Source of the DNA: Flaviramulus_B aquimarinus
Lineage (GTDB): Bacteria; Bacteroidota; Bacteroidia; Flavobacteriales; Flavobacteriaceae
NCBI RefSeq assembly: GCF_039543205.1
Contig: NZ_BAABJH010000001.1
Span: 744,001-808,000 of the forward strand
DNA: 64,000 bases
Reading direction: 5' to 3'
Both the position numbers and the translations under genes were made by a program. Of this stretch, positions 54,087 through 62,363 are shown piece by piece. The notes beneath the pieces were generated by a model that was not told where the DNA came from, searched no databases, and saw nothing but the letters and a program-made list of their open reading frames with translations. Numbering within the stretch: position 1 is the stretch's first letter; every line of letters begins with the position of its first letter.

Positions 54087-55328
54087 TTATCTAATTTTCA
54101 AAGTCACAATTGAAATGATAGCCAACAATATGCCTACTATCCAAAACCGTGTTACTATTTTACTTTCGTGATATCCTGATTTTTGGTAATGATGATGCAA
54201 TGGCGACATCTTAAAGATGCGTCGTCCTTCGCCATACTTCTTTTTGGTATATTTAAACCAACTGACTTGCATGACCACCGATAAATTTTCTGCTAAAAAG
54301 ATGCCACACAATACTGGAATTAACCACTCTTTACGAACTGCAATGGCTATTACCGCTATTATGCCTCCAATAGTCAAACTCCCTGTATCGCCCATAAATA
54401 CTTGTGCTGGGTAGGTATTGTACCACAAAAACCCAATTAATGCTCCAACAAAGGCTGCTATATAAATTGTAATTTCCTCAACTCTTGGGATATACATGAT
54501 ATTGAGGTATTCCGAAAAAATGATATTACCCGATACCCAGGCAAAAATCCCTAATGTTAATACTATTATTGCTGATGTTCCAGCCGCTAAACCATCTATT
54601 CCATCGGTTAAGTTAGCGCCATTTGAAACCGCCGTAATAATAAATATGGACACCAAAACAAAAATTATCCATGCGTATTTTTGTAAATCTGGACTTATCC
54701 AAGTAATTAAATCGGCATAATCGAACTCATTACCTTTTACAAACGGAATGGTTGTTTTTGTTGACTTAACTTCGTCTTTAAATAATTTTGAAGCTTCTAT
54801 ATCTGGGTTTTCAGCTAATAATATTTGCTGTTCTGCAACGGGAAGCTTTTCTTTCATCGTTACATCTTGATGAAAAAACAAAGTAGCTCCAACTATAATA
54901 CCTAATCCAACTTGCCCTAAAACTTTAAAACGCCCTTTTAAACCTTCTTTGTCATTTTTAAACTTTTTAATGTAATCATCTATAAACCCAATAGTCCCCA
55001 TCCAAAGAGTCGTTACTATTAAAAGCATGATGTATATATTTTCCAGTTTTGCTAATAATAATACTGGAATTAAAGTAGCAAGAATGATAATGATTCCACC
55101 CATAGTTGGCGTGCCTGCTTTTTCTTTTTGACCATCAAGACCTAAATCTCTAATAGTTTCTCCTACTTGTTGTTTTAATAAAAACCGAATAATTCTTTTA
55201 CCATAAATTGTAGAAATTAACAGTGATAAAATCATTGCCAAAGCTGCTCTAAAGGTTAAAAAACCAAAAAGTGTTGCGCCCGGAAATTGAAACTGTTTTT
55301 CTAAATATTCGAATAGGTAATACAGCAT
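54087..55328 (-). CDS. mraY: Phospho-N-acetylmuramoyl-pentapeptide transferase
   Basis: MraY transfers phospho-MurNAc-pentapeptide to undecaprenyl phosphate, giving lipid I. The 413-residue membrane protein has about ten helices and the family motifs [10 protein letters not shown] (about 71-80), GFIDDYIK (about 109-116), [13 protein letters not shown] (about 238-250) and [12 protein letters not shown] (about 373-384). An insertion of roughly 60 residues after DVTMKEKLP makes it longer than the 360 residues of E. coli; this is common in Bacteroidota, from memory. It lies 85 bp after murE. Confidence 0.96.
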   Translation of the reverse strand: MLYYLFEYLEKQFQFPGATLFGFLTFRAALAMILSLLISTIYGKRIIRFLLKQQVGETIRDLGLDGQKEKAGTPTMGGIIIILATLIPVLLLAKLENIYIMLLIVTTLWMGTIGFIDDYIKKFKNDKEGLKGRFKVLGQVGLGIIVGATLFFHQDVTMKEKLPVAEQQILLAENPDIEASKLFKDEVKSTKTTIPFVKGNEFDYADLITWISPDLQKYAWIIFVLVSIFIITAVSNGANLTDGIDGLAAGTSAIIVLTLGIFAWVSGNIIFSEYLNIMYIPRVEEITIYIAAFVGALIGFLWYNTYPAQVFMGDTGSLTIGGIIAVIAIAVRKEWLIPVLCGIFLAENLSVVMQVSWFKYTKKKYGEGRRIFKMSPLHHHYQKSGYHESKIVTRFWIVGILLAIISIVTLKIR

Positions 55329-55349
55329 TGTGTTATTGGTTATTTGTTG

Positions 55350-55383
55350 GTTTCTGGTTACTGTTTATTAGTTTCTGGTTACT
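55350..55383. repeat. 13-bp direct repeat between murE and mraY
   Basis: GTTTCTGGTTACT occurs at 55350-55362 and 55371-55383, with a 21-bp period, in the 85-bp spacer between the two genes. No function is apparent. Confidence 0.5.
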
Positions 55384-55413
55384 ATAATCTTTTGCTTTAA
55401 GCTTCATTTCTAG

Positions 55414-56877
55414 CTACTTTTGTAATTGTTTCAGAAATTCCTGCACTATTTTAAGATCATCAAAGTCAAAGCGTTCTCCTTTAATTTCTTGATAGGTCTC
55501 ATGTCCTTTTCCTGCTATTAAAATAATATCGTTAGGCTGTGCTATTTGGCAAGCTGCTTTAATGGCTTGCTTTCTATCTTCAATGGTTAGTGCCTTTTTA
55601 TAATTTTGAGGCTCAACACCTTTTTCAATCTCACTTAAAATATCTTCTGGTTTTTCGCTTCGCGGATTATCGCTAGTAAAAATCACTTTGGTACTTAATG
55701 CCGTGGCGATATGTCCCATTTTAGGGCGTTTGGTTTTATCTCTATCGCCTCCACAACCTACAACCGTTATTAGCTCTTCATTTTTAGTACGAATGCTATT
55801 AATGGTTTCTAATACATTCTTTAAAGCATCGGGTGTATGTGCATAATCAACAATAGCTGTAATTTTTTCACCTGAAACCACATACTGAAAACGTCCACTT
55901 ACATTTTCTAAATCACTTATCAATCTTAAAATCTCAACTTTTTCAAGTCCTAACAATTCTGCAGCCGCGTAAATTGCCAAAACATTATAGGCGTTAAAAT
56001 TCCCAATAAGTCTTGTCCAAACCTCACTATCATTAACTTTAAGTAATAAGCCTCCAAATTGATTTTCCAATATTTGGGATTTATAATCAGCATAACTTTT
56101 CAAGGCATAGGTATACTTTCTAGCCTGAGTGTTTTGCAACATAACCAAGCCGTTTTTATCATCAACATTAACGAGTGCAAACGCTTTGTCTGAAAGCTGA
56201 TCGAAGAACTTCTTTTTTACATCTCTGTATTCTGCAAAAGTTTTATGGTAATCTAAATGATCATGGGACAGGTTTGTAAAAATACCACCTTCAAAGCATA
56301 AACCTTCTGTTCTATGTTGATGAATCCCGTGAGAGCTTACTTCCATAAAGCAAAATTCTACTCCAACCGCATTCATCTCACTTAAATACTTATTGATGGT
56401 TAATGAATCTGGTGTGGTATGTGTCGCTTTATACTCGGTGTTATCAACCATAATTTTTACAGTTGACAACAGGCCTACCTTATATCCTGCTTTTTTAAAC
56501 AATTGATACAATAAGCTTGCTACTGTAGTTTTTCCATTAGTCCCGGTAACTCCAACTAATCTTAAGTTTTCTGATGGTATTTGATAAAAATTTGAAGCTA
56601 TAATTGCTAGAGCTTTACTGGAGTTTTCCACCTCTATATAGGTAACACCATCGATTATTTTTTTTGGCAAGGCTTCGCAAACAATACTTTTTGCGCCTTT
56701 CTCTATAGCTGTATCAATAAAATCATGACCATCTGCAATTGTACCTCGAGTGGCTACAAACAAATTACCATCTGTAATTTTACGAGAATCAAAATCAACA
56801 TCTAACACATCTATATTTGTACTTCCAACAACCGCGTTGATAGTTACCTTATATAATATGTCTTTTAATGCTATCAT
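55414..56877 (-). CDS. murE: UDP-MurNAc-L-Ala-D-Glu--2,6-diaminopimelate ligase
   Basis: MurE adds the third residue to the stem peptide. The 487-residue protein has the ATP motif GVTGTNGKTTVASL (about 108-121), YAHTPDALKNVL (about 341) and the C-terminal DNPRSEKPEDI (about 404-414). The DNPR sequence is the signature of enzymes that use meso-diaminopimelate, so the peptidoglycan is the Gram-negative type. Its start overlaps the ftsI stop by four bases. Confidence 0.96.
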   Translation of the reverse strand: MIALKDILYKVTINAVVGSTNIDVLDVDFDSRKITDGNLFVATRGTIADGHDFIDTAIEKGAKSIVCEALPKKIIDGVTYIEVENSSKALAIIASNFYQIPSENLRLVGVTGTNGKTTVASLLYQLFKKAGYKVGLLSTVKIMVDNTEYKATHTTPDSLTINKYLSEMNAVGVEFCFMEVSSHGIHQHRTEGLCFEGGIFTNLSHDHLDYHKTFAEYRDVKKKFFDQLSDKAFALVNVDDKNGLVMLQNTQARKYTYALKSYADYKSQILENQFGGLLLKVNDSEVWTRLIGNFNAYNVLAIYAAAELLGLEKVEILRLISDLENVSGRFQYVVSGEKITAIVDYAHTPDALKNVLETINSIRTKNEELITVVGCGGDRDKTKRPKMGHIATALSTKVIFTSDNPRSEKPEDILSEIEKGVEPQNYKKALTIEDRKQAIKAACQIAQPNDIILIAGKGHETYQEIKGERFDFDDLKIVQEFLKQLQK

Positions 56878-58886
56878 GATGCTTTTAAAACTATGGTTTG
56901 TTTATCTTTTAACTTTGTGCTTTTTTTGATTGATTGCGCCTTTACAATACCATTGCCATTCAATTTCACTTTAAGATCTACCTGCATATTTTCCAGAAGC
57001 ACTATAGCATCCATAGCTGGCATACCTACAACATTTGGCATAATGGTTTTATAAGTTTGAGCTGTTTTATAAAAGCTTTCATACTCGTCTTCAACTGTTC
57101 CCATTTTAACTTCAAGCGAGTTAACTTCATCTATCAAAGGCGTGTCTGTGTATATTTTTTGAGCTACTCTTTTAAATACGGGTCCTGAAACATCTGCGCC
57201 GTAAAACCCAACTTCTGTACTTGGCTTATGAATGACTACAATGCAAGAATACTTTGGGTTTTCAACAGGAAAATATCCAGAGAAAGATGAAATGTATCTT
57301 GGGTTATCTTCCCAATCTTTCATCCAATATTCTGTTCTGGCTGTACCTGTTTTTCCTGCCATAGAAAAAGTTTTTGAGTATAACTTCTTCCCGGTCCCTC
57401 TAACGACTACATGCTTTAATATTTCTTTCGTTTTATTTAAAGTTTCATCTGAAGAGATTTTTTTAACAATAACTTCTTTATTAAAAGTTTCAATTTCCTT
57501 ATCAAACTCTTTTATTGCTTTTAAAAACCTTGGCTTTATAAGTTCTCCATCATTCGCTATAGCATTATAGAATGCTAAAGTCTGAAGCGGCGTTAACTCT
57601 AAATTATACCCATAAGCCATAGACGGCAATGCATTTTTACTCCATTTTTTATCTCCTGGCTCTGGAATATCTGGCTCACCTTCACCTATAATGGAAACTC
57701 CTAATGGCTTATTCAATTTCCATGCTTTAATTCGATTAAGAAATCTTTCTGGTTTTTCAGAATAGTGTTCATCTATAATGGTAGCCAATCCTATATTTGA
57801 TGATACTTCCAATGCTCGAGCTACAGAAATTTCTCCATAACCACCTCGTTTCGAATCATGTATATATCTTCCATAAAATCGTTTTCTTCCCTTTTTAGTA
57901 TCTACAACTGTAGCCGTATCAATAACTTTATCTTCTAAAGCTGCCATTAGAGCCATAACTTTAAATGTAGAACCTGGCTCATGACTTTCGCCAACAGCAT
58001 AGTTTAACTTTTCGTAATATTTACCACTACTTGTTCTTCCTAGATTTGAGATTGCTCTAATTTCACCTGTTTCTACTTCCATAACAACCACACAACCATG
58101 CTCAGCTTCATACAGTTCTAATTGCTTCAAAAGCGCATGATGTGCTATATCCTGTATATTTACATCAATTGTTGTATACACATCATATCCGTCTTTTGGC
58201 TCAATTTCGTTAGCATCGCTTAAAGGTTTCCATTGCCCTTTTCCTATTTGTTGTTTTTTTCTTTGACCATCAACACCTCGTAAATACTTTACCCCAAATG
58301 CACCGTCAATTCCTGGCCGTGTTACATTTCCTTTATCATCTACACGCTCATAACCAATCGTTCTTTGCGCAATACCTCCCATGGGGTGTTCTCGTTTTGT
58401 AGTTTGCTCAACAATTAACCCGCCTTTAAAAGCCCCTAACTTTAATAATGGAAAATTCCTTATTCGTATATAATCTGAATAACCGATATTTCTTGCCAAT
58501 AGATAATACCTATTCTTATTGACACGTGCACGCCTAATAGCTTTTTCAAGCTTGGCTGAAGATTTTCCTGTGTATTCTGATAGTGAATCGCAAAACGGCT
58601 TTACATACTTTTCGAATGTTTTATTTGAAGATGTTAAAGCATCTAAACGAATATCATATTTAGGAATTGAAGTCGCTAATAAATTTCCATTAACGGAATA
58701 CACATTTCCTCTATTTGCAGGAATGATAACATCTTTGACCACACGTTCAGTAGCTAAGGCCTTATATTTATCGCCTTGTAAGAACTGAATACTTAGCAAT
58801 TTAAACACCACAGCAATTCCGAAGATGAACATACATCCTGCTATAAAATATAATCGGTTTAATATGCCTTTTTCGTTTACTGCCAA
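56874..58886 (-). CDS. ftsI: Septal penicillin-binding protein (FtsI/PBP3) with PASTA domain
   Basis: This class B PBP is the septal transpeptidase. The 670-residue protein has one N-terminal membrane helix (about 11-31) and a dimerisation domain with NRGNVYS. The transpeptidase domain has the three catalytic motifs STFK (306-309, Ser306 is the nucleophile), SSN (362-364) and KTG (512-514). A single PASTA domain lies at about 606-670 (MPNVVGMPAMDAIVLLEN). A C-terminal PASTA is typical of Bacteroidota FtsI but absent from the E. coli protein. It lies eight bases after ftsL and overlaps murE by four. Confidence 0.95.
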   Translation of the reverse strand: MAVNEKGILNRLYFIAGCMFIFGIAVVFKLLSIQFLQGDKYKALATERVVKDVIIPANRGNVYSVNGNLLATSIPKYDIRLDALTSSNKTFEKYVKPFCDSLSEYTGKSSAKLEKAIRRARVNKNRYYLLARNIGYSDYIRIRNFPLLKLGAFKGGLIVEQTTKREHPMGGIAQRTIGYERVDDKGNVTRPGIDGAFGVKYLRGVDGQRKKQQIGKGQWKPLSDANEIEPKDGYDVYTTIDVNIQDIAHHALLKQLELYEAEHGCVVVMEVETGEIRAISNLGRTSSGKYYEKLNYAVGESHEPGSTFKVMALMAALEDKVIDTATVVDTKKGRKRFYGRYIHDSKRGGYGEISVARALEVSSNIGLATIIDEHYSEKPERFLNRIKAWKLNKPLGVSIIGEGEPDIPEPGDKKWSKNALPSMAYGYNLELTPLQTLAFYNAIANDGELIKPRFLKAIKEFDKEIETFNKEVIVKKISSDETLNKTKEILKHVVVRGTGKKLYSKTFSMAGKTGTARTEYWMKDWEDNPRYISSFSGYFPVENPKYSCIVVIHKPSTEVGFYGADVSGPVFKRVAQKIYTDTPLIDEVNSLEVKMGTVEDEYESFYKTAQTYKTIMPNVVGMPAMDAIVLLENMQVDLKVKLNGNGIVKAQSIKKSTKLKDKQTIVLKAS

Positions 58887-58894
58887 AACCTAAT

Positions 58895-59212
58895 TTAATT
58901 TTGTTTTTTTACTTTTATTTTTTGTGGTGGGTTTTCCGATATAGCTAACCCCTTTTCTTTCATGGCTTTTATAACATGTGATTCCATTTTAAGCCGCATA
59001 AGTTTGGAACGACCATCAACAAAAGCGGAACGCATTTCTTTAACTTCATTTTTTAATCGCGCTATTTCATATACTTTTTTGTCTGCACTATGCGAACTTG
59101 CAATCATGATAATAGCCAGTCCGGAAATAAACAGGATAAATCTCCAATTTCTAAAGGAATCATCACTTACTAAAAAAGTTCCTTTTAATATGTTATAAAT
59201 GTTTTTTTTCAT
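58895..59212 (-). CDS. ftsL: FtsL-like cell division protein
   Basis: FtsL is a small bitopic divisome protein that activates FtsWI. The 105-residue protein has a cytoplasmic start, one membrane helix (about 25-40, WRFILFISGLAIIMIAS) and a periplasmic coiled-coil part with a heptad pattern (VYEIARLKNEVKEMRSAFVD, read as EIARLKNEVKEMRSAF). Sequence conservation in the family is low, so the call rests on size, topology and position between rsmH and ftsI. Its start directly abuts the rsmH stop. Confidence 0.85.
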   Translation of the reverse strand: MKKNIYNILKGTFLVSDDSFRNWRFILFISGLAIIMIASSHSADKKVYEIARLKNEVKEMRSAFVDGRSKLMRLKMESHVIKAMKEKGLAISENPPQKIKVKKQN

Positions 59213-60121
59213 TTATAATTTCTCTGCTATTCGAAGTTTTGCACTTCTTGCTCGGTTATTAATTTTTATTTCTTCCGCTGTAGGCACAATCAATCCATTT
59301 ACTTTTTTTAACGGCACTTCAAAATTCCCAAACATGTCACGCTCTGGCTCTCCTTCAAACATACCGTTTCTAATAAAACGCTTAACTAATCTATCTTCTA
59401 AAGAGTGATAGGATATAAAACTTAACCGTCCACCTTTATATAAAACCTCTGGTGTTTGTTGCAAAAACTCTTTTAAAGCCTCAATTTCCTGATTCACTTC
59501 TATTCTAATCGCTTGGTAAATTTGAGCCAAAACTTTATTCTCATGACGTGGTGGTAAAAACTTTTTTAAAACAGTTTTTAACTGCTCACTCGTTATGATA
59601 GGTTTCGTTTTTCTATAGGCGACAATTAATCTTGCCATTGCTGGTGCTGCACGCAATTCACCATATTCCAAAAACACCTGTTTCAATTTTTCTTCTTCGT
59701 ATTCATTAACCACATGAAAAGCAGACAACTCGTTTTGCTGATTCATTCGCATATCTAAATCCGCTTCAAAACGTGTAGAAAACCCACGTTCGGCTACATC
59801 AAACTGATGTGAAGACACACCAAAATCTGCCAAAATACCATCGACCTGCTTTACACCATGAAATCTTAAAAAGCGTTTTACGTATCTGAAATTCTCATGA
59901 ATAAGCACAAACCTACTATCGTTAATTGTATTTTTAAGAGCGTCTAGATCCTGATCAAAAGCAAACAATCTACCTTTATCACCAAGTCGTTTTAGTATTT
60001 CCTTACTGTGTCCGCCGCCGCCAAATGTCACATCCACATAAACACCATCAGGACGAATATTCAAACCATCTACAGTTTCCTTCAGTAGTACAGGGTTATG
60101 ATATTCCATGGTCATCGTCAT
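59213..60121 (-). CDS. rsmH: 16S rRNA (cytosine1402-N4)-methyltransferase
   Basis: RsmH (MraW) methylates C1402 of 16S rRNA. The protein of about 302 residues has YHNPVLLKETVDGLN at the N terminus, the SAM-binding VDVTFGGGGHS, DGILADFGVSSHQFD, ERGFSTRFEADLDMRM and the C-terminal SYHSLEDRLVKRF. Three in-frame ATGs lie close together at 60121, 60115 and 60109. All lie inside the last codons of mraZ, so the genes overlap by up to 26 bases. A longer frame from 60211 would add 30 residues that fit no homologue and is rejected. Confidence 0.93.
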   Translation of the reverse strand: MTMTMEYHNPVLLKETVDGLNIRPDGVYVDVTFGGGGHSKEILKRLGDKGRLFAFDQDLDALKNTINDSRFVLIHENFRYVKRFLRFHGVKQVDGILADFGVSSHQFDVAERGFSTRFEADLDMRMNQQNELSAFHVVNEYEEEKLKQVFLEYGELRAAPAMARLIVAYRKTKPIITSEQLKTVLKKFLPPRHENKVLAQIYQAIRIEVNQEIEALKEFLQQTPEVLYKGGRLSFISYHSLEDRLVKRFIRNGMFEGEPERDMFGNFEVPLKKVNGLIVPTAEEIKINNRARSAKLRIAEKL

Positions 60122-60566
60122 CTTGTCCCATAACTTCTTCAGCCAGATCCGCAAAATCATCAGCTGCATCGTCAATGGCTTGTTCGTATAAATCTTTATC
60201 CCAAATTTCAATAATATTGATAGCAGAAGCCACCACTATATTTTTTGAAATCTTTGCAAAAACCGTTAAATCCTTTGGAATCAACAATCTTCCATTCACA
60301 TCAACCTCAACCATTTTAGCCCCTGCAGTAAACCTTCGGATAAAATCGTTATTCTTCTTTTTAAACTTATTTAACTTATTCATTTTCTGCATCAACACTT
60401 GCCACTCTGCTATAGGGTAAAGCTCAATGCACTTTTGAAATACCGAACGACGCATTACAAATCCTTCTTGTAAAATAGAAGACAACTGCTTTTTGATAGC
60501 AATAGGCATCATTAACCTGCCTTTTGCATCAACTTTACAATCGTATGTTCCTGTAATTAAGTCCAA
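60096..60566 (-). CDS. mraZ: Transcriptional regulator MraZ
   Basis: MraZ is the AbrB-like repressor found at the head of dcw clusters. The 156-residue protein has two SpoVT/AbrB half-domains, each with the DxxxR signature: DAKGRLMMP (Asp13, Arg17) and DVNGRLLIP (about 86-94). It ends in an acidic tail (QDDDDHGIS). In E. coli it represses its own operon by binding repeats of TGGG with 5-bp spacers. Three TGGTA repeats with 5-bp spacers lie at 60618-60642, upstream of its own -7 element, and are probably its operator. Confidence 0.95.
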   Translation of the reverse strand: MDLITGTYDCKVDAKGRLMMPIAIKKQLSSILQEGFVMRRSVFQKCIELYPIAEWQVLMQKMNKLNKFKKKNNDFIRRFTAGAKMVEVDVNGRLLIPKDLTVFAKISKNIVVASAINIIEIWDKDLYEQAIDDAADDFADLAEEVMGQDDDDHGIS

Positions 60567-60600
60567 AGCGGTTTTTATGAAAGTTTTAAAGTTTAAGTTT

Positions 60601-60608
60601 CAAATATA
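60601..60608 (-). promoter_or_regulatory. -7 promoter element of the dcw cluster
   Basis: The minus strand reads TATATTTG, an exact TAnnTTTG match 35 bases before the mraZ start codon. No -33 TTG is present; the MraZ-type boxes occupy that region instead. Confidence 0.65.
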
Positions 60609-60617
60609 TTCAAAATT

Positions 60618-60642
60618 TACCATATTTTACCACTTCCTACCA
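60618..60642 (-). promoter_or_regulatory. Candidate MraZ operator: three TGGTA boxes with 5-bp spacers
   Basis: The plus strand carries TACCA at 60618-60622, 60628-60632 and 60638-60642, which is TGGTA on the minus strand. The spacers are exactly 5 bp, so the period is 10 bp, one helical turn. This is the geometry known for E. coli MraZ (TGGGN repeats with 5-bp spacers). The boxes lie 10-35 bp upstream of the -7 element. Confidence 0.7.
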
Positions 60643-60858
60643 CTTTGTTGATAAATTTTCGATTAAAGTAATCTTAAAACCCAAATAAGAAAACCAAAAG
60701 CAATACTGGCGCTATCTTACACTAGATTAAAGCCTTCCATTTTTAAATAATTGATTTGTTAACATCTCTGTTAAAAAATTTATGGTGGTTTTGTTTTTGA
60801 TGAAATTTCAATTTTACTTGAAAAAAATTATTATAGTGGAAATATCAATGAAATAACT

Positions 60859-60866
60859 ATATTTGT
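60859..60866 (+). promoter_or_regulatory. -7 promoter element of the hydrolase gene
   Basis: TATATTTG matches TAnnTTTG exactly, about 20 bases before the ATG of the alpha/beta hydrolase. Confidence 0.55.
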
Positions 60867-60886
60867 TTTTATTGACTGACTGATTA

Positions 60887-61651
60887 ATGACGCATCATTT
60901 AAAAAAAGAAAAAAAATTCAGCTATATTGAAGCAGGCGAAGGCACACCTATAATTGTGCTACACGGCCTTATGGGCGGCTTGAGCAACTTTAGTTCTGTG
61001 ACAGATTATTTTAGCGAAAAAGGCTACAAAGTCCTTATTCCAGAATTGCCAATATATACGATGCCCTTGCTAAAAACCACCGTAAAAAGTTTCGCTAAAT
61101 ACTTGCACGACTTTATTGTTTTTAAAGGCTATAAAGACGTTATTGTTCTAGGAAATTCTTTAGGCGGACATATTGGCCTGTATCACACAAAAATGTATCC
61201 TGAAACGGTAAAAGCACTTATTATTACCGGAAGCTCTGGACTTTACGAAAGTGCTATGGGTGGTGGCTATACCAAACGTGGCGATTACGAGGTCATAAAA
61301 AAGAAAGCCCAAGATGTGTTTTACGATCCTGCTGTAGCTACAAAAGAGATTGTTGATGAAGTTTACGAAACTGTAAACGATCGTAATAAATTAATAAAAA
61401 CCTTAGCTATTGCCAAAAGTGCTATTAGGCACAATATGGCTAAAGACTTGCCAAAAATGCAAACACCAACGTGTATAATTTGGGGAAAAAATGATAATGT
61501 AACCCCTCCTGAAGTTGCCGAGGAATTTAATGAACTTTTACCAGATTCTGAATTGTTTTGGATAGACAAATGTGGACATGCGGCTATGATGGAACACCCT
61601 GATGAGTTTAATGGTATTATGGATGCTTGGTTGGAGAAAAGAGCATTTTAA
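60887..61651 (+). CDS. Alpha/beta hydrolase
   Basis: This 254-residue soluble enzyme has a complete catalytic triad: nucleophile Ser91 in GNSLGG, Asp203 in WGKNDNVTPP and His231 in CGHAAMMEHP. The oxyanion region is HGLMGGLSNF (about 26-35). The substrate is unknown; the family includes esterases, lipases and haloperoxidase-like enzymes. No signal peptide is present, so it is cytoplasmic. engB follows after 17 bp, and the pair is probably one transcript. The link to engB is common in Flavobacteriaceae, from memory. Confidence 0.88.
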   Translation: MTHHLKKEKKFSYIEAGEGTPIIVLHGLMGGLSNFSSVTDYFSEKGYKVLIPELPIYTMPLLKTTVKSFAKYLHDFIVFKGYKDVIVLGNSLGGHIGLYHTKMYPETVKALIITGSSGLYESAMGGGYTKRGDYEVIKKKAQDVFYDPAVATKEIVDEVYETVNDRNKLIKTLAIAKSAIRHNMAKDLPKMQTPTCIIWGKNDNVTPPEVAEEFNELLPDSELFWIDKCGHAAMMEHPDEFNGIMDAWLEKRAF

Positions 61652-61668
61652 TATTTAAAAAGCCTAAT

Positions 61669-62271
61669 TTGAAAATTAAGTCTGCCGAATTCGTTATGAG
61701 CAACTCTGATGTTGCTAAGTGCCCAAAAAGCAGGCTTCCTGAATACGCTTTTATTGGCAGAAGTAATGTTGGCAAATCTTCATTAATAAATATGTTGACT
61801 AGCCGAAAAAGTTTGGCTAAAACTTCTGGAAGACCTGGAAAAACTCAGCTTATTAATCATTTTTTAATTAATAAAAACTGGCACCTTGTTGATTTACCTG
61901 GTTATGGTTATGCACGTGTATCTAAAAGCTCAAAAAAGACCTTTCAGAAATTTATAACTCAATATTTTGCGTTGCGCGAACAATTGGTTACGGCATTTGT
62001 TTTAATTGATATTAGACACAAGCCACAAGCCATAGACCTAGAATTTATGCAATGGCTAGGGGAACACGGTATTCCGTTTTCAATCATCTTTACTAAAGCT
62101 GATAAGCTAAAACCTAAGGCTATTGAAAATCATGTAGAGGACTACAAAAAAGTACTTTTAGAAACTTGGGAGGATATGCCTAATTATTTTATCACCTCTT
62201 CGTCTAAAGCTATTGGAAAAGATGACGTTTTAGCATATATTGATAAATTAAATGAGAACATGGAGTTATAA
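61669..62271 (+). CDS. engB: Ribosome biogenesis GTPase EngB (YsxC)
   Basis: EngB is an essential GTPase for assembly of the large ribosomal subunit. The 200-residue protein has the full set of G motifs: G1 GRSNVGKSS (about 30-38), G3 DLPGYG (about 75-80) and G4 TKADK (about 142-146). The start is taken as the TTG at 61669, giving the N terminus MKIKSAEFV, which fits the family. A longer frame from 61627 would overlap the hydrolase gene and add 14 unrelated residues. A weak terminator follows at 62277-62303. Confidence 0.95.
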   Translation: MKIKSAEFVMSNSDVAKCPKSRLPEYAFIGRSNVGKSSLINMLTSRKSLAKTSGRPGKTQLINHFLINKNWHLVDLPGYGYARVSKSSKKTFQKFITQYFALREQLVTAFVLIDIRHKPQAIDLEFMQWLGEHGIPFSIIFTKADKLKPKAIENHVEDYKKVLLETWEDMPNYFITSSSKAIGKDDVLAYIDKLNENMEL

Positions 62272-62276
62272 TAACC

Positions 62277-62303
62277 AACACTCCTTCTTTTTTAGTGTTT
62301 TTT
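62277..62303 (+). terminator. Weak terminator of engB
   Basis: The stem AACACT/AGTGTT (62277-62282 and 62294-62299) with an 11-base loop is followed by T at 62298-62303. Confidence 0.55.
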
Positions 62304-62363
62304 ATATTTGTTTGAGCAACAAAAAACTAATTTAAAAAACAAAATAAAGTTAATTATCTCAAA

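Larger units (their letters stand above)
60567..60886. other. Divergent non-coding spacer of 320 bp
   Basis: The spacer separates mraZ and the alpha/beta hydrolase gene. The mraZ side holds the -7 element and MraZ-type boxes, and the hydrolase side holds its own -7 element. The middle is AT-rich, with no reading frame or hairpin of note. Confidence 0.6.

Noticed and set aside
60122..60211. A 30-residue N-terminal extension of rsmH
   Set aside because: It overlaps mraZ in another frame, is unlike rsmH N termini, and three ATGs lie right before the conserved start at 60109-60121.
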